From NCBI GenBank assembly GCA_033980235.1, contig CM067059.1, positions 26,989,922-27,053,921 on the forward strand: 64,000 nt of DNA. Direction: 5' to 3'. This DNA comes from Diadema setosum. Lineage: Eukaryota; Echinodermata; Echinoidea; Diadematoida; Diadematidae. The stretch's first letter is position 1, and each line of letters starts with the position of its first letter. The position numbers were made by a program, and so were the translations under genes. The notes beneath the pieces were generated by a model, which did no database searches, was not told the DNA's origin, and was given only the letters and a program-made list of their open reading frames with translations. This document shows, piece after piece, positions 11,521 to 23,292 of this stretch.

Positions 11521-11699
11521 TACATGTTGCGATAATGTCGCAACCTTTCAATTCCTATGGACTGGCTTTAATCACACTTTTTTGTTCGGTAGCGAGTTCA
11601 AACAGAAGCTATCAAGTTGAATATTTCGCTTTATATCATTGCATGAAAGCAATATCTTAGATTAATGCAGAGGGTTGAAGGTGCGCTTTGACTGCACAA

Positions 11700-11990
11700 A
11701 TGCATTTCATTTCATCCAATAAACTTTGTCCACCTTGGACTATTCAACATAACAATGTCGGAATTTCAGAACCTGGGTATATATGTTCAAAGCTCGTCGT
11801 GCCACTCCCGGCAACCAGACAAATAGCCTGGTGGTCATGGTTGTATTGTTGCTGACCGGAAAGCAGTAGGTGACAGGTTCGATTCCCACTAGTTCTTTCA
11901 ATCGACATGTTTATTAGAATGTAGATCAGCAGTTGCGATCTTACAAATAAATATATACAAAGAACAACATTATCTTCACGCCTCTGCATT
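11700..11990 (+). mobile_element. tRNA-derived SINE fragment (candidate)
   Basis: A near-consensus pol III A box (TAGCCTGGTGG, 11824-11834) is followed 52 bases later, start to start, by a perfect B box (GGTTCGATTCC, 11876-11886). This is the spacing of a tRNA or tRNA-derived SINE. The T-arm and acceptor stems do not pair properly, so it is not a functional tRNA. The element borders are not clear. A decayed tRNA gene is the alternative. Confidence 0.4.
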
Positions 11991-13030
11991 AATATTCTCT
12001 TGCTTTTACTCTGGGGTTGTTATGATATAGTAATGATGTAATATTTTGATAAGAGTTGTGTTTGCCACGTTGACAAACAAATTCTTTCTTTTTTTAAAAA
12101 ATGACCATATGATTATGATCATTTCACGTTATTTGCAGTTTAATGCGAGTGCAATCTCTATAGCCAATTTCTTGCATCATGCGAAACTCTGTCAATTCTT
12201 ATTTTCTTGTGGTCTATCAATATCGGAGACGCACCTACTATTTTTATTATATGAACATACTCTTCTTTAAGTCAAAGGAAATTTGGACATGGATCGGAAT
12301 TTTCCTTTTAAACAAACTGAAATAGAAACAAACGAAACCTCTAAATGGATCTATCTTTCACTGACAAGTAAAACTAGAATCTTCCTTGATTTTTTTTTTC
12401 AAGCTGTTAACATGTGCGACAAAAGGAAAGACAACATAGATATGTTGAATGAATCATTTGCTGAATTCACGCATTTTTTGCTCAATGTTGGTGTTAAGTT
12501 CACAAGTTATTTTGTATCAAACTTTGTGATTCGAGTCATTTTGTGTCAAACTTTATTACTTATTGTATTTCTTACAAATTGTTAACAATACGGTTCATTG
12601 AATGTATACCTTTAATTTATATACGTTTTGTTGGATGGAAACAAAGTACAACTGAAAAGGAACTAAATTAAAAGTTGCTTGTAAATTTATTTCCATGCGT
12701 TAGTTTCCTTGCATGTACGCTTTGAAAAAAAAACAACAACAACACACATTTCAACAGAACCATTTCGTAAGTGTTTGAATTGCATGTCAGTGATTTCACT
12801 TTAATTTCTTTTTCTTTTTTCTATTTTGCCAATCCTCTTGTAGAGAAAATGACGGCTGGCAGTTGTTGTGAAATCATGAGAACACGAGCAAAGCATCGTT
12901 GGACCTTTACTTATAAGCCCCCACTTTAATACCGTCTTGCTGTGCGATTGAATTACAAGAACATCAACTATCTAAGCAAAAGGGTAATCAATATTTTTTT
13001 TTATTTCGTATTTTGTAAACGATGATAGCA
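11990..13030. other. Unassigned AT-rich DNA
   Basis: The plus-strand frames at 12046-12270 and 12283-12585 lack recognisable domains. No repeat stands out. Confidence 0.45.
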
Positions 13031-13034
13031 GAAT

Positions 13035-13234
13035 TCATAAAAACATACTTTCTATTGTATCTCCACCACGTAAAATAGCAGCACCCGAACCCCAATCAGT
13101 ATCACGAACTTCTCTTTTTGTAACAAAGTAGGTATTTTGTTCAAACTTAGACACTTCGTTATGAATTTTGTTGCTGTTATACAAAGCGTTAATACAGCCA
13201 CAACTATCGTACGACATTGTCGTGTGGGGAGCAC
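13035..13234 (-). CDS. Coding-like terminal exon, product unknown
   Basis: The minus-strand frame has 65 full codons plus a stop after a splice-acceptor-like site. The intron side reads TTGGTCTTACAG, with a T-rich tract and CTGTCAAG slightly upstream. The first ATG lies at 13217 and the stop TGA at 13035-13037. Codons favour G first and A/T third. The peptide is mixed in composition, with a well-formed hydrophilic region (for example NTYFVTKREVRDTDWGSGA), unlike the repeat-driven frames around it. AATAAA occurs a few dozen bases beyond the stop on the same strand. I do not recognise the family. It could be the 3' exon of a host gene, a transposon or viral-like fragment, or chance. In other frames the region is interrupted, so the one open phase matters. 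Confidence 0.4.
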
Positions 13235-13239
13235 CTGTA

Positions 13240-14340
13240 AGACCAATTCAAATTGTATTTTCTTGACAGAAAAAAAAAAGGTAATGAGAGCTATAACCTT
13301 TAGCCCCAAAGGGCCCATTCTGATTCCTTGTTTCAAACATTGAATATTTTGAATGTATACAAACTGAAACGGAGTACTGTCAGTTGATAGACCGTAGATA
13401 TGCCATACGGGGTAAAGACTGTAGCCAATAACAATCTCCCAAAATGCAGAACAGGGCAGGAACAGCTCTCAATTTCTTTCATGGAAACAGAGAAATGGAA
13501 TTGTATACCAAATGATATAACGGGAAGGAAATCTAGAAGTACTTTCAGAAAGGAGTCAATTGCCTACTTAGATACAATCAACCCTTAAATTCGATTTTGG
13601 AAAATGAATTCAAAACGAAACAAAAACACGTATAGAGTAAAAGAGTGTTTTGAATATATCCCTATCTTTTTATGATTCATTTGTTATAACTTGTTATGAT
13701 ACATTACATTTGTTTTTGTCCATTTTTTTTTGTCCATACATGAGTATTTCATTTCATACATTACAGAAGATTGAAGGAATCAAACTCCATTACCAGCACT
13801 TGTGCTGCGATCCGGTTCCTTCTTAACGATAATACAGCTATGATGCTATATTGTTACTTTTGTAATTACTGTGACTTGTTTATAATTTTGTTAAGTAATC
13901 ATATTACATACATACATGCAGGTCATATTCTATGTATTCATATTTATCGTATATGTACCGGTATGTTACTTAATGTAATGAAGTTAGTAGTTAGATCTGC
14001 AGATTTCATACTAGAAATGTTAAGTGTTCTCTGATATGATACATTGTTGTTGTTATTGTTGTTAAACATTGTTATTGTTTAATATTGTCATTGTTGTTAA
14101 ACAAAACAAAAAATCTCAAATCCAAAACTCAAACAACGAAGTTTAGATATGTGGGTTTTAATTTAACGATTGTCCAGAGTCTCTCTGTGCGATTCTTGCC
14201 GAGAATTCATGCAAAATTTATTTATTTACAGTTGTAACTGCACTACTTTCATGTAGAAAGGACATTCATTTCCCTTTGTTTATACTTTCCAACCATCCCG
14301 CTATTATCATAACAATCCAGTCGAAAAATCTCACTGCGTT
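13240..14340. other. Unassigned AT-rich DNA
   Basis: The plus-strand frame at 13771-14034 begins RRLKES-like, which recalls retrotransposon C-termini, but the resemblance is too short to call. TTG/GTT repeats occur at 14045-14100. Confidence 0.4.
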
Positions 14341-14380
14341 TGTGTGTGTGTGTGTGTGTGTGTGTTGTTGTTGTTGTTTT
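14341..14380. repeat. (TG)n then (TTG)n microsatellite
   Basis: About twelve TG units followed by four TTG units and a T run. Confidence 0.9.
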
Positions 14381-15240
14381 TTGTCACTCCCCGCCCCTGA
14401 AATTATGAAAAGGTGAACGTCATTCAGCAACGATCTGCTTATTCTTTCATATCATTATAGTCATTTTTTATTTATACAAGTAAATGTAAATATTCCGTTT
14501 CGATGTCAGCCCCAATAAAGTAGAAGACATGAAAGCCGAAAAATGGTGCAAACAAATTGATTTGATCAAAGGACAAGACATTTCTCACTCGTTTAAGATT
14601 AAGATTTTCATATTTTATTTTCCTGCTATATTAAATTAATCGAAAGTCTATAGAATGTTTGACCATTCAGAACTGAACAGTATCAATAAAACATATTGCT
14701 CAGGAGCAAGTTCTTTTTTTTTTCCAAACTTTGTTCTTCTGATGGGCAACTTTGTTACCATTTTATGAAAGGTAATTAAAGAAAACGACCCCCCCCCAAA
14801 AAAAAAAAAGAAATAAACAAATAAACAAATAAACAAAAACAAAAACAAATGGTTAACACTGAGTCATTTTTAGCCCACAATCTCGAAAAAAAAAAACACT
14901 TGAAATATACTACTTATATTAGAAAATCGATACTTCATATGATTTTATCAGGCTTTCATAACAACAAATCAAACATTATATCAGTATGAAAATTTGCTCC
15001 TCATATCATACAAAATGAACCCATCCCATTTCTTATATCAAGGCAATATCTCTCTAGGATTTGATGAATGTTCCTTCAAGAGTTATCCGTTGTTGTTTTT
15101 GTTTTTATTTTTTGTTTAACTTCACAATCTCTCTTTCCTTAGAACGATATGAATGCAACAAGTAGGTAGAAGATAGAGGAAGATTTCAATGACATTTATA
15201 TCATCAATGGACAAAAAAAGAAGAAGAAGAAAGTCTGGGA
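14381..15240. other. Unassigned DNA with a C9-A12 homopolymer junction
   Basis: C runs straight into A at 14789-14809, one of five such junctions in the window. AAACA-type repeats follow to 14847. Otherwise nothing is seen. Confidence 0.5.
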
Positions 15241-16930
15241 AAAGTGTTGCTCACACAATATGTCGAGTTGAAGTGTGCCTTATTGGGCGATGTGTCGTTC
15301 GGGAAATCGTTTTAAGAGCGTGTCATTTAACGCAGGAGTTTTCCTTCGTTTGAGTAGAGAAGAGCAATAATTTTCGTCGATCACTTCGGCATTTTTTTTT
15401 TGTGTGTGTGTGTTAATAAAGTGTTTTGTTATGTTTAATCTGTCAAGGCATTTGCTCAATTTCATACCCGGAGCTCAGAGATAGAGGCAGAGTGAGAGGG
15501 GAAAAAAAGGAGATGGAAAAGAAAGTAAAAATCATTGACTTTGACGAGAGCGACAGAGAGAAAGTGGCTGGTGCCTTATTACCTTTATCAGAGAGTAAAC
15601 TGTCAAAACACTGTTTTAATTAAAGTCTAGCGACGTATTTGTCGTGTAGGGATGTAATCTTGCCTGGGTAATAGAAGGCCTTATAAGAAGCCTGGCGTTA
15701 TTGCTTGTCAAAAGGAGTATATAACCTCTCTCACTCTCCCTCCCTCTCACTGGCTGCGATGTTAACTGCGATCTTTCTGGGGCGGCGCGGGGGGAGCTCA
15801 AGAGGGTAGTCAGCGGTGGGAAGGTCTATATCTTCCTCCGATGGGCGATTTCATCATAGCGCCCAAAAGGCCATGTTATTGAAAATAATCAGGTGCTGGG
15901 GAGGAGCTGTCATCATGCAGCATCCACAATGATGCCCCCCTCTCCTCTCTATCTCTCTCCTGATTAAACGCCACTCGATGTCGCCATTACCCGCAAAATT
16001 TCCGGAAGTGTTAAATTGTGTAGTGGAAAGATGACAGGCGTTAGTCTCGGAGGGAGGCAATTTGTACGCCAGTAACCCAAGCTACCGAGCAAACATTGTC
16101 AGATAATATTGTTTTGCCTCGTACGCGAGTGAGGGAAAAGGGAAAAAAGAAGAGAGTCAGGCAATTTACGCGATTTCTCATTATCGCCGGTCAATATCCC
16201 ACCTGATCTTACCAGTAGGAACTCATAAAGTCGAACTTCTTGATTTCCTAGTCGCCCGATCGCTGTTCGATTGTGTGGGGGTAGCTAATAACGCTAGGTC
16301 CCTGATCATCGGACTCCAGCCCCGCTTCTGGTTGATAGACATTGAAGGGGCTAAAGATAGGAATCGATACGGCGATCGAGCGTTCTGCCCAGCTCCCTCG
16401 TAACCCGACCTCAGTTTAGAATTTTTAAATTGCTCCTCCTCCTTGTAAGTGGCATTAAAGACCCTGGCGATAGGCAATCTTTATTCACGCGGCCGTCGCA
16501 GGACGATTATACACCATCCCGCCCCCCGAGTCGAGATAGGCCATCAAGCCGCCAGAGAAGCTGCTATCGTAACTTGTTGTTTACACGGGGCCTCATCTCT
16601 CCCTATTGTCAACTTGTGTCTTGCTTCTTGACGGGGGAAGAGTGATGCCGACTGATGGCGCGGCGATAACAACGAACCTTGATTTCCTTCGCTTCCTTAG
16701 AGACAAATCGCTCCGCTCGTCTGGCCGCAGCGGCCAGATTGCCTTACATACCGCGGAGACAGGACGGCCGACGGCGATCAGGCGGCCGGCGAAGAAAGGG
16801 GGGAAAAGGAGGGGCAGGAGGAGGAGGAGGAGGAGGAGGAAGGCGAAGTGGGGAAAAAAAAAGTTAGGGAGAAGAAGATGGAGACAAGAAATTGCTTCTT
16901 GAAGTTTTAATGGAGAGAATCCGGCGAGAT
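15240..16930. promoter_or_regulatory. Large complex island, candidate cis-regulatory cluster
   Basis: This is about 1.7 kb of mostly non-repetitive, GC-balanced DNA standing out from AT-rich flanks. It includes CCGGAAGT (ETS consensus) at 16002-16009, TTGTTTAC (forkhead core) at 16577-16584 and several TAAT cores and GATA-type words. Open frames occur on both strands with no recognisable product. A GGA array sits near the right edge. The contrast is directly visible; enhancer function is inferred and needs conservation data. It could instead hold short non-recognised exons. Confidence 0.35.
16814..16846. repeat. (GGA)n purine tract
   Basis: About ten GGA units within a longer purine-rich stretch. 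Confidence 0.85.
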
Positions 16931-17620
16931 CCACCGATTGCGATCACTAGTCATAATCTCACTCATATAACACTCAATAAAACATTGTAATTATTTGAAA
17001 ATAGTTATCTTTCCTCTGTCAACTTCTACTGCTGATAAACTCCCTTGTTGATATTGCATATGAAGTCTTCTGAAAGCATATGGAATAGTCTATTACAGTC
17101 ATACGCTTTGTTTTCTGACCACAATAGTTTGAAGGGGGAAAAAGACTTGCACTCATTTCAGTTTTGTCAATAATATGTTTAACTATAACAACAACCACCT
17201 ACCCAAGATATTTCACTATTAATCATATGACGGAAATGGTAACGATGATTTACACCTTCCCTCACGGTACATACCCAAAATAAATTTGTTTGCACTAAAC
17301 CTTTGGACTATCTTAGAAAACAGCTTTAAAGAATCTCCTGAGTTCATTCAATTCTAATTTAAACTGAGAAAATACTTGCTGTCTATACATACAACAATAA
17401 ACATGATTAGATTGCTTGTGTGATGACATTCGTGCTTTCATCTGTTTTGGAAATAGAGTGGCGTATTCTATTTTACAAACCCATCTTTTTCGTTTTCTCT
17501 GCTTCTTCTCCTTTCTCTTTCTTATACGTTCTTTTGTAATTTTCATTATAAAAAATTATCTCTTCTTGGTACACTTTTGCCCCATTTTTGTAGGTGTGCT
17601 TGTGTGTTTACTCTTGAGTG
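16930..17620. other. Unassigned AT-rich DNA
   Basis: No feature seen. Frames at 17313-17546 (-) and 17416-17811 (+) are low-complexity. Confidence 0.5.
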
Positions 17621-17625
17621 GGCAA

Positions 17626-17757
17626 TTATGTGTGTGTATATATATATATATGTGTGTGTATGTGTGTGTGTGTGAGTGTGTGTGTGTGTGTGTAAGTGTG
17701 TTGTTGTTGTTGTTTTGTGTTGTTTTGTGTTTGTGTTTGTGTTTGTGTTCGTGTGTA
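17626..17757. repeat. Compound TG / TA / TTG / TTTGTG array
   Basis: TG units, a TA block at 17638-17650, TG again, TTG at 17700-17713 and finally TTTGTG hexamers at about 17722-17748. Confidence 0.9.
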
Positions 17758-17789
17758 TGTATGGATTTTTCTTTTCGTCGCCATATTTT

Positions 17790-18268
17790 CCTGGTACAAA
17801 CCGTTGCATGAATACTCTAGACCGTAACATTGATATCTTTTTACGTATTCATATGCCTCCTCTGTACGTACTCTAAAATAATTTTATATTCCCTGCATTA
17901 AGTTAAACAATTACACTTTACAGTTACACAAAAATAGATTCGGGGTATGTTATCTACACATTATTTTTGTGCGATCCACGTTTTATAAGCTTTTTGTTCA
18001 GTACGTGAATCACTCTTTTCCATCACGTCCATCATATCATTTATGTTTATGTTAACCCCGCAAATAATGCATTGTTTCCCTTATTATTCAATTCATTTGG
18101 ACATAATATATGCTTTTGTCATAATCCTTACTTTAATGATCCACCTTTTACTAAATGTATATTTCCTATAAATTGTTTGAAAAATATGATTTGAGAAAAT
18201 GGATGTGTGTTTGTAGTTTATTTCACTCTTGTTGTATGACATAAATTGAAATCGAATTGAATTGAATA
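17790..18268 (+). mobile_element. Candidate retrotransposon 3' untranslated end
   Basis: The segment ends in ATTGAAATCGAATTGAATTG at about 18246-18268, the tail style shared with other copies here. No coding remnant was found upstream, so only the tail is supported. Confidence 0.3.
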
Positions 18269-18529
18269 CCAAAAGTATGTATATGTCTTTATTGCCTGAA
18301 GTTTAAACTGAGAGAGTGTCTTTAAGGGTGCTTAAGGGGTGCTGAAATATTTCTGAGCTGCAGGGTTATATGTTCTAAGAGAGTCTCTGATATTTCTAAA
18401 TAATAATGAAGCTGTAAAAAAAATACTGTTAAAAGATAAAGGTTACACGCTCCAGAAAAGAAGTGAAAATCTGCAAATAACTGGATATCACCATATTCTA
18501 CCAAAGTCCCTATGTAGATATTAGTGTGG

Positions 18530-19180
18530 TAGAAAAATAAACATTCACTTTCATAGTAAGCGGTTCATCTGTATCTTATCTTTCAAATTGCATTTGTTTT
18601 TATTTCAAAAAATATATATAACATCAAAATTTCCATTTACGGAGGGAAAATATCAAACATAATGAAATATATGTTTTGGAAGATTTGACAAATGTGTGCC
18701 AAAACATAATTTTTTCTTAACTTCAAGCCTTTTCCATACCTCGGATACAAATATATAAGATTATCTCAATCAATATTCTCTGTGGTCAACACGTTTGTTA
18801 AATCGTCTATTTTCTTCCTTTTTATTGCTCTTTAATAAATATTGATGTTTGCGTGAATATGTAAAACTTTTTGGATTAACCAGGAGATACATATCCAAAA
18901 ACTCCTATTCATTTCACATGTAATGAGGGTATATATTACATCCTCAAATAATTGACAAACATAACATTTTCCACTTAAGAGATTTCTTTTAAGTGGAATG
19001 AAATATTCCACACTTTATGATTGAATTCTTTCAATTTGTTATCTTTTATTCTGTCCAAGTTGTGTACAAAACAATCTTTTAAAGATTTCTTCATCCCAGG
19101 TACATTTTCCCAATAGAAACAACACTGGGTATAATTATACTCCCTCTTGCTTTATCAAATGACTGTAAAAACACCTGGAT
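18530..19180 (-). pseudogene. Decayed non-LTR retrotransposon, zinc-knuckle C-terminus (Tx1/L1-like)
   Basis: Translating the minus strand with frame changes and stops gives a peptide with KCYVCQLFEDVIYTLITCE then FW and ISWLI (about 18858-18970). This matches the C-terminal pattern of L1/Tx1-type reverse transcriptases (C-x2-C, E-D, then C and FW, the zf-RVT type). Upstream in the minus sense (to about 19160) runs a hydrophilic segment with KRLFCTQLGQNK. The usual His is replaced, and several stops break it, so it is long dead. The encoded activity would have been target-primed reverse transcription. Borders are approximate. Confidence 0.5.
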
Positions 19181-19382
19181 TTATATCACATAAACTAATA
19201 ACATTTATCCCGTTTTAATGTGTGGAACAGTAATCACTGTAGAGCATTCTCGTCTCTGTTAATGGATATTTGTGTTAACCAGATTTTCGTATAGCTTGGC
19301 GCAGTTTCGAATAATAAAAAAATTGCCTGTCTTTTATACTATTTCTAGATTTCAATACTAATAGGATTTATTCCACCGTTTC

Positions 19383-19410
19383 TTTTTTTTTTTTTGGGGG
19401 GGGGGGGGGG
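19383..19410. repeat. T13-G15 homopolymer junction
   Basis: T13 directly joined to G15. This is the reverse complement of the C-A junctions elsewhere in the window. Confidence 0.95.
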
Positions 19411-19846
19411 TACCTTTCAAAATAAAGTGTGTTTCAGTTGGAAAAAACCACTCTCAAACCATTCTTTATAAAACGATGGCGTCTTATTGAAACCAATATT
19501 TTGATTATGCCATTTTCGTTACTTCGTCTTTTTAACGATAATATCATTGTTTGCATGGTGATAATTGTTCGTGGAATTCTTGATAGTGACAGATTTTTTT
19601 TGTGTGTGTGTATATGAGCGTCATCAGAGGTAGATATTTCCGAAATTGTTAAACGGTATCTTCACGATATTACAATTTCTTTCCACATCTGTATGCTCAA
19701 AATAACCAGGACATATCAACAGAACAAAGTACAGTTGAAGTTTTTTTCATAGATTTTAATCTATTACTGGTTTTTATAGCAGTAGTTGTACTTGAGAACC
19801 ATAAAGCTTAAAGAATATACACGTATGTAGCAGCTACCGCATGCAA

Positions 19847-20134
19847 TCATAGTTTAAGAAAAGGAAAGTACTTCGTCGAAATAGGTATATTCTTCAGCTC
19901 ATTAAAACTACATAAGTCGACATGGACATTACAGGTTATTGTAGCCACATTCACACCAACAAGAATTAATGAGCAAGTTTCATAATTTTCACATTTTGTC
20001 ATTTGATGAACATTAAATTTACAATAGCATTTTGGATAATCACTATCAAAATTGAATGTATTTCCATCATCGTCGACCGTACATAAAACAGATACACACA
20101 GGAAAGAAACGAAATCGACGGACATGTTATCCAT
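19847..20134 (-). CDS. Coding-like exon: signal peptide plus cysteine-rich segment, possible LRR N-cap
   Basis: This 95-codon minus-strand frame begins MDNMSVDFVSFLCVSVLCTV, a plausible short signal peptide. An acidic segment follows, then six spaced cysteines (CYC, then single cysteines) and a C-terminal CSFNELKNIPISTKYFPFL. That end resembles the N-terminal cap and first strand of leucine-rich-repeat receptors (C-x-L-x-x-IP...L-L). A strong acceptor (CTCATTTTCTTTCAG) lies just 5', at about 20186-20200. An in-frame stop between acceptor and ATG suggests this would be the first coding exon after a 5' untranslated intron. There is no good splice donor before the TGA at 19847 (only a weak GTACTT), so it may be a truncated receptor pseudogene or a small secreted cysteine-rich protein. 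Confidence 0.4.
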   Translation of the reverse strand: MDNMSVDFVSFLCVSVLCTVDDDGNTFNFDSDYPKCYCKFNVHQMTKCENYETCSLILVGVNVATITCNVHVDLCSFNELKNIPISTKYFPFLKL

Positions 20135-20442
20135 GATAATGGAAAGAAATTGAAAACATCATCGGATGCAGTTCAACTGCCAAAACTGAAAGAAAATGAG
20201 GTTGAAACTTACATACACCGGTTGACATGAAGAAAATTATATCATTGAGTTTTACATTGTAAAGCAATGGAATATTGCGTGGGGTTCTTCAATTTATTTT
20301 TATGGAAATCACAACGAGCATTACATGATTATGATTGCAATGTTAAAAAAAAAAGTAGAACAAATCTTTTATAAGATAATGAAAACTTTAGACACTTATG
20401 CATGTCATTTTTATTGGCAACAGGTGCTTTTAAAAACTGTAA

Positions 20443-20682
<240 letters not shown>

Positions 20683-20699
20683 CGTGTGCTACTACTGCT

Positions 20700-21100
20700 A
20701 ACATTTTGAACAGTGATAATAATGGTAACAACGACGAGAGCAATAATACCCAAAGGTAATCATGGACTGATAAAGTCAAGTGGTGTCAAGAAAATCAGTT
20801 AATAGGGTCAATAATTGGACACTTTGAGAATTGTTTTGTCTGAGAAGGTATGACGGCTGCCACATGGTATGAAGGCTGCCATTTATACAAGTGTCATGAA
20901 ACTGAGGCATACGGACAAAAATTATGGACTGGAATAATTATAGAATGTTATTGCTTAAGAATTAGAAAAAAAAATCAGAAACATTAAAACATCAGAATCA
21001 TCAAAGAGATTGTAAGGACAAGCATATTCTTTCATCAGGCTTATGACTATAATAATTATACGGAAGATTCCTCTTAACTTGCAGTCTTATGAAAAGTTCA
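20700..21100. other. Unassigned AT-rich DNA
   Basis: A short direct repeat of GGTATGA-GGCTGCCA occurs at 20846-20881. Nothing else is seen. Confidence 0.45.
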
Positions 21101-22560
21101 CGTCACACCGCACACTTTTTTTTTCTTGTTTGTCTCATTCATCTCTTAATTTCAGCCTGCGATGTCATACGTGATTTCTTAAGGAAATGGAGTTTAATCG
21201 TTGATTGCTGTGTAAACGACGTTCGCTCACAGAAAGCAAACATCACACATTAATATCATTTCTTGCATGTCATGTCTAGCGCTCTAATTCACTGATTGGA
21301 CGATCAAAGTCGGGTCTAATCCCAACGGGTATCTGGCCATCGACAGTGAATGACACGATATTTCAAACAAATGTCGAAAAAGCCGAACCCGTTGCCACCA
21401 CTTGTCTCAGTACACCCCCCCCCCCCCCACTCCTCCCCTTACCGGTACCGTCAAATGCAAATAATCATCTACGCAGGTCGCTGTGTTCCCACCCGTTCAG
21501 CCGTTTGCTGTTTAACGTTCGGTGAGTCGGCTATTCGGTGAAACAAGCAATGCAATCATAGCATATTGCAACACTCACACAGCGATCTCAGTGTACTGTT
21601 CCTTGACAAGTTTGTTGAACGATAAATACGATTTATATGTTATTTCCTTCGTGTTTTCCAACGCATGGTCTGTCACGTTTTATGAGAACGAAATATGGAA
21701 GGTGACGCAGAGAACGGCGAAAGCGGGTAAGAAGGGGGAGAGAGAAAGAGCGGGAAAAAGGAGAAAAAAAAAGAAGAAAAGGAATGGATTGGAGCCGGTT
21801 TGTTTGAGGGACCATCGCTGCGTATCGCGTCAACTGGAAAGAGCGACAGCTTGAGTCTGAAGGAGAGATCCCAGACGCCATTATGTTCAAATTCTCTGAG
21901 CAAACAACCGCGGATGCCGAGGAGCGCTCAGCTTCCCGGGCTCCTGAATGCGTGGTTACCAACGGAATTGATGTGTCCCAGAGCGCGACTGCAATGAATG
22001 GATGACTTTGATGCCCTCTCCTGTTCAATATTTACCAATGATTTACTGGAACACACAATTATATCAGCCGCCCTTTCTCTTTCTTCACCTTTTCTTTTTT
22101 CTTTTTTTTTTTTCATATTTTTCCCGTCCAGTCTCCCCCGGCACTCTGCTCTGTAGGGATCGGCAGCGACCCGTCGTGTGTGCCAACTCGCGCGCGCCCC
22201 TATCCGTGCCCCTCTCATTCACAGTGTTGTATGATACTGAAATTACTACCCGCAAACCTATCAATAATGATCTATAATAGAAGAAGAGAGGGCCAACCCC
22301 CCCCCCCCCCCCCCCTCCATCCTTTCCCCGCAGACACACACACACACATTGGTTATGCCGAACCGCAAACCCCCAAGAGTAGGTTCAATACCAGGCCTGT
22401 CGCTCAATTTCATGAGAGTAAAGAGCGCGGATCGGGTCGGTGCACCCAGGAACACGAACGCGCTACAGATATAGCGTCCCAAGCGAGTTCCCCGGGTTGT
22501 GTATATAGCCGCCGACTAGAGAGCAGAAAATCTTTGTGAATGTGGGCTGTGGAACGAATG
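21100..22560. promoter_or_regulatory. Complex island with adjacent TCF and Otx-type sites
   Basis: GC-balanced unique sequence. ATCAAAG (TCF/LEF core) at 21303-21309 is followed eight bases later by TAATCC (Otx/bicoid-class) at 21317-21322. Poly-C runs at 21416-21430 and 22299-22318 and a CA tract near 22334-22349 interrupt it. Frames on both strands are unrecognised. Regulatory function is inferred from composition and motif pairing only. Confidence 0.3.
22298..22350. repeat. Poly-C run and (CA)n
   Basis: About 18 C, then C/T, then seven CA units. Confidence 0.9.
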
Positions 22561-23220
22561 AAGGAAAAAAAAATATAGAATGGGCCTCCAAAGGGAAAGA
22601 AAATGCACAGGGAGAGAGAATGAAGGGGCAAAATCGACTGTGAACCTGCTACTTTCATTTCTTTTACAGAGAAAAAAAAGAACAAAAAGCAAAACAAAAC
22701 CTAAAAGGGGAAAAAAGAGAAAAAAAAGTTAAAATCTATGGGTTTGCCCAGATACCTTTCAGGTTCACTACTAAAGAAAAATATTTGAGCAGTGGTGTCT
22801 TTGTTGGTGGAGTACGTATTAGGGTAAATAATTGGTGGGGCTGTGATCCCTATGGCGATGCCATTGCCTCGCTAACCCCCTCGCCATTCAGCCATACGTC
22901 CATCATCCTCAAGCAGCCCTATTTCTCTCTCTTTCCCTTCATGGCGAGCCGTTTCCCGACCGACGTAAGATTGACGTATTTCTTTCAATGCAACATCGCG
23001 CTCCAAAAGATGAAAGGATAACAAGCCGTGTTTGACATAAGGTTAACATTGCAGCCTAGGGGATGCTCGTGCAAGGGACTCCAAATGGAGCACCCAACCA
23101 TGACAGATGGAATACACCCCTTATTTCTCCCTCCCTTCTTGCCACTTTCCTTTTCTTTTCCATTATTCACAGTTTTCTCGCCTTCTCCCAACCATCTCTG
23201 ATCATCACCATAACATTCGA
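22560..23220. other. Unassigned DNA
   Basis: Purine-rich to 22740, then mixed. The plus-strand 78-codon frame at 22785-23021 is not recognised. Confidence 0.4.
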
Positions 23221-23224
23221 TATG

Positions 23225-23292
23225 CACACAAACACACACACACACACACTCACACACACACACTCACATACACACATACACGCACACACAAA
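23225..23292. repeat. (CA)n microsatellite
   Basis: CA units interrupted by TCA and TACA. Confidence 0.9.

Noticed and set aside
11824..11886. Functional tRNA gene
   Set aside because: Pol III boxes are good, but the T-arm and acceptor stems do not pair.
17626..17757. Regulatory Z-DNA element
   Set aside because: TG/TA microsatellites are abundant here, so nothing marks this one as special.
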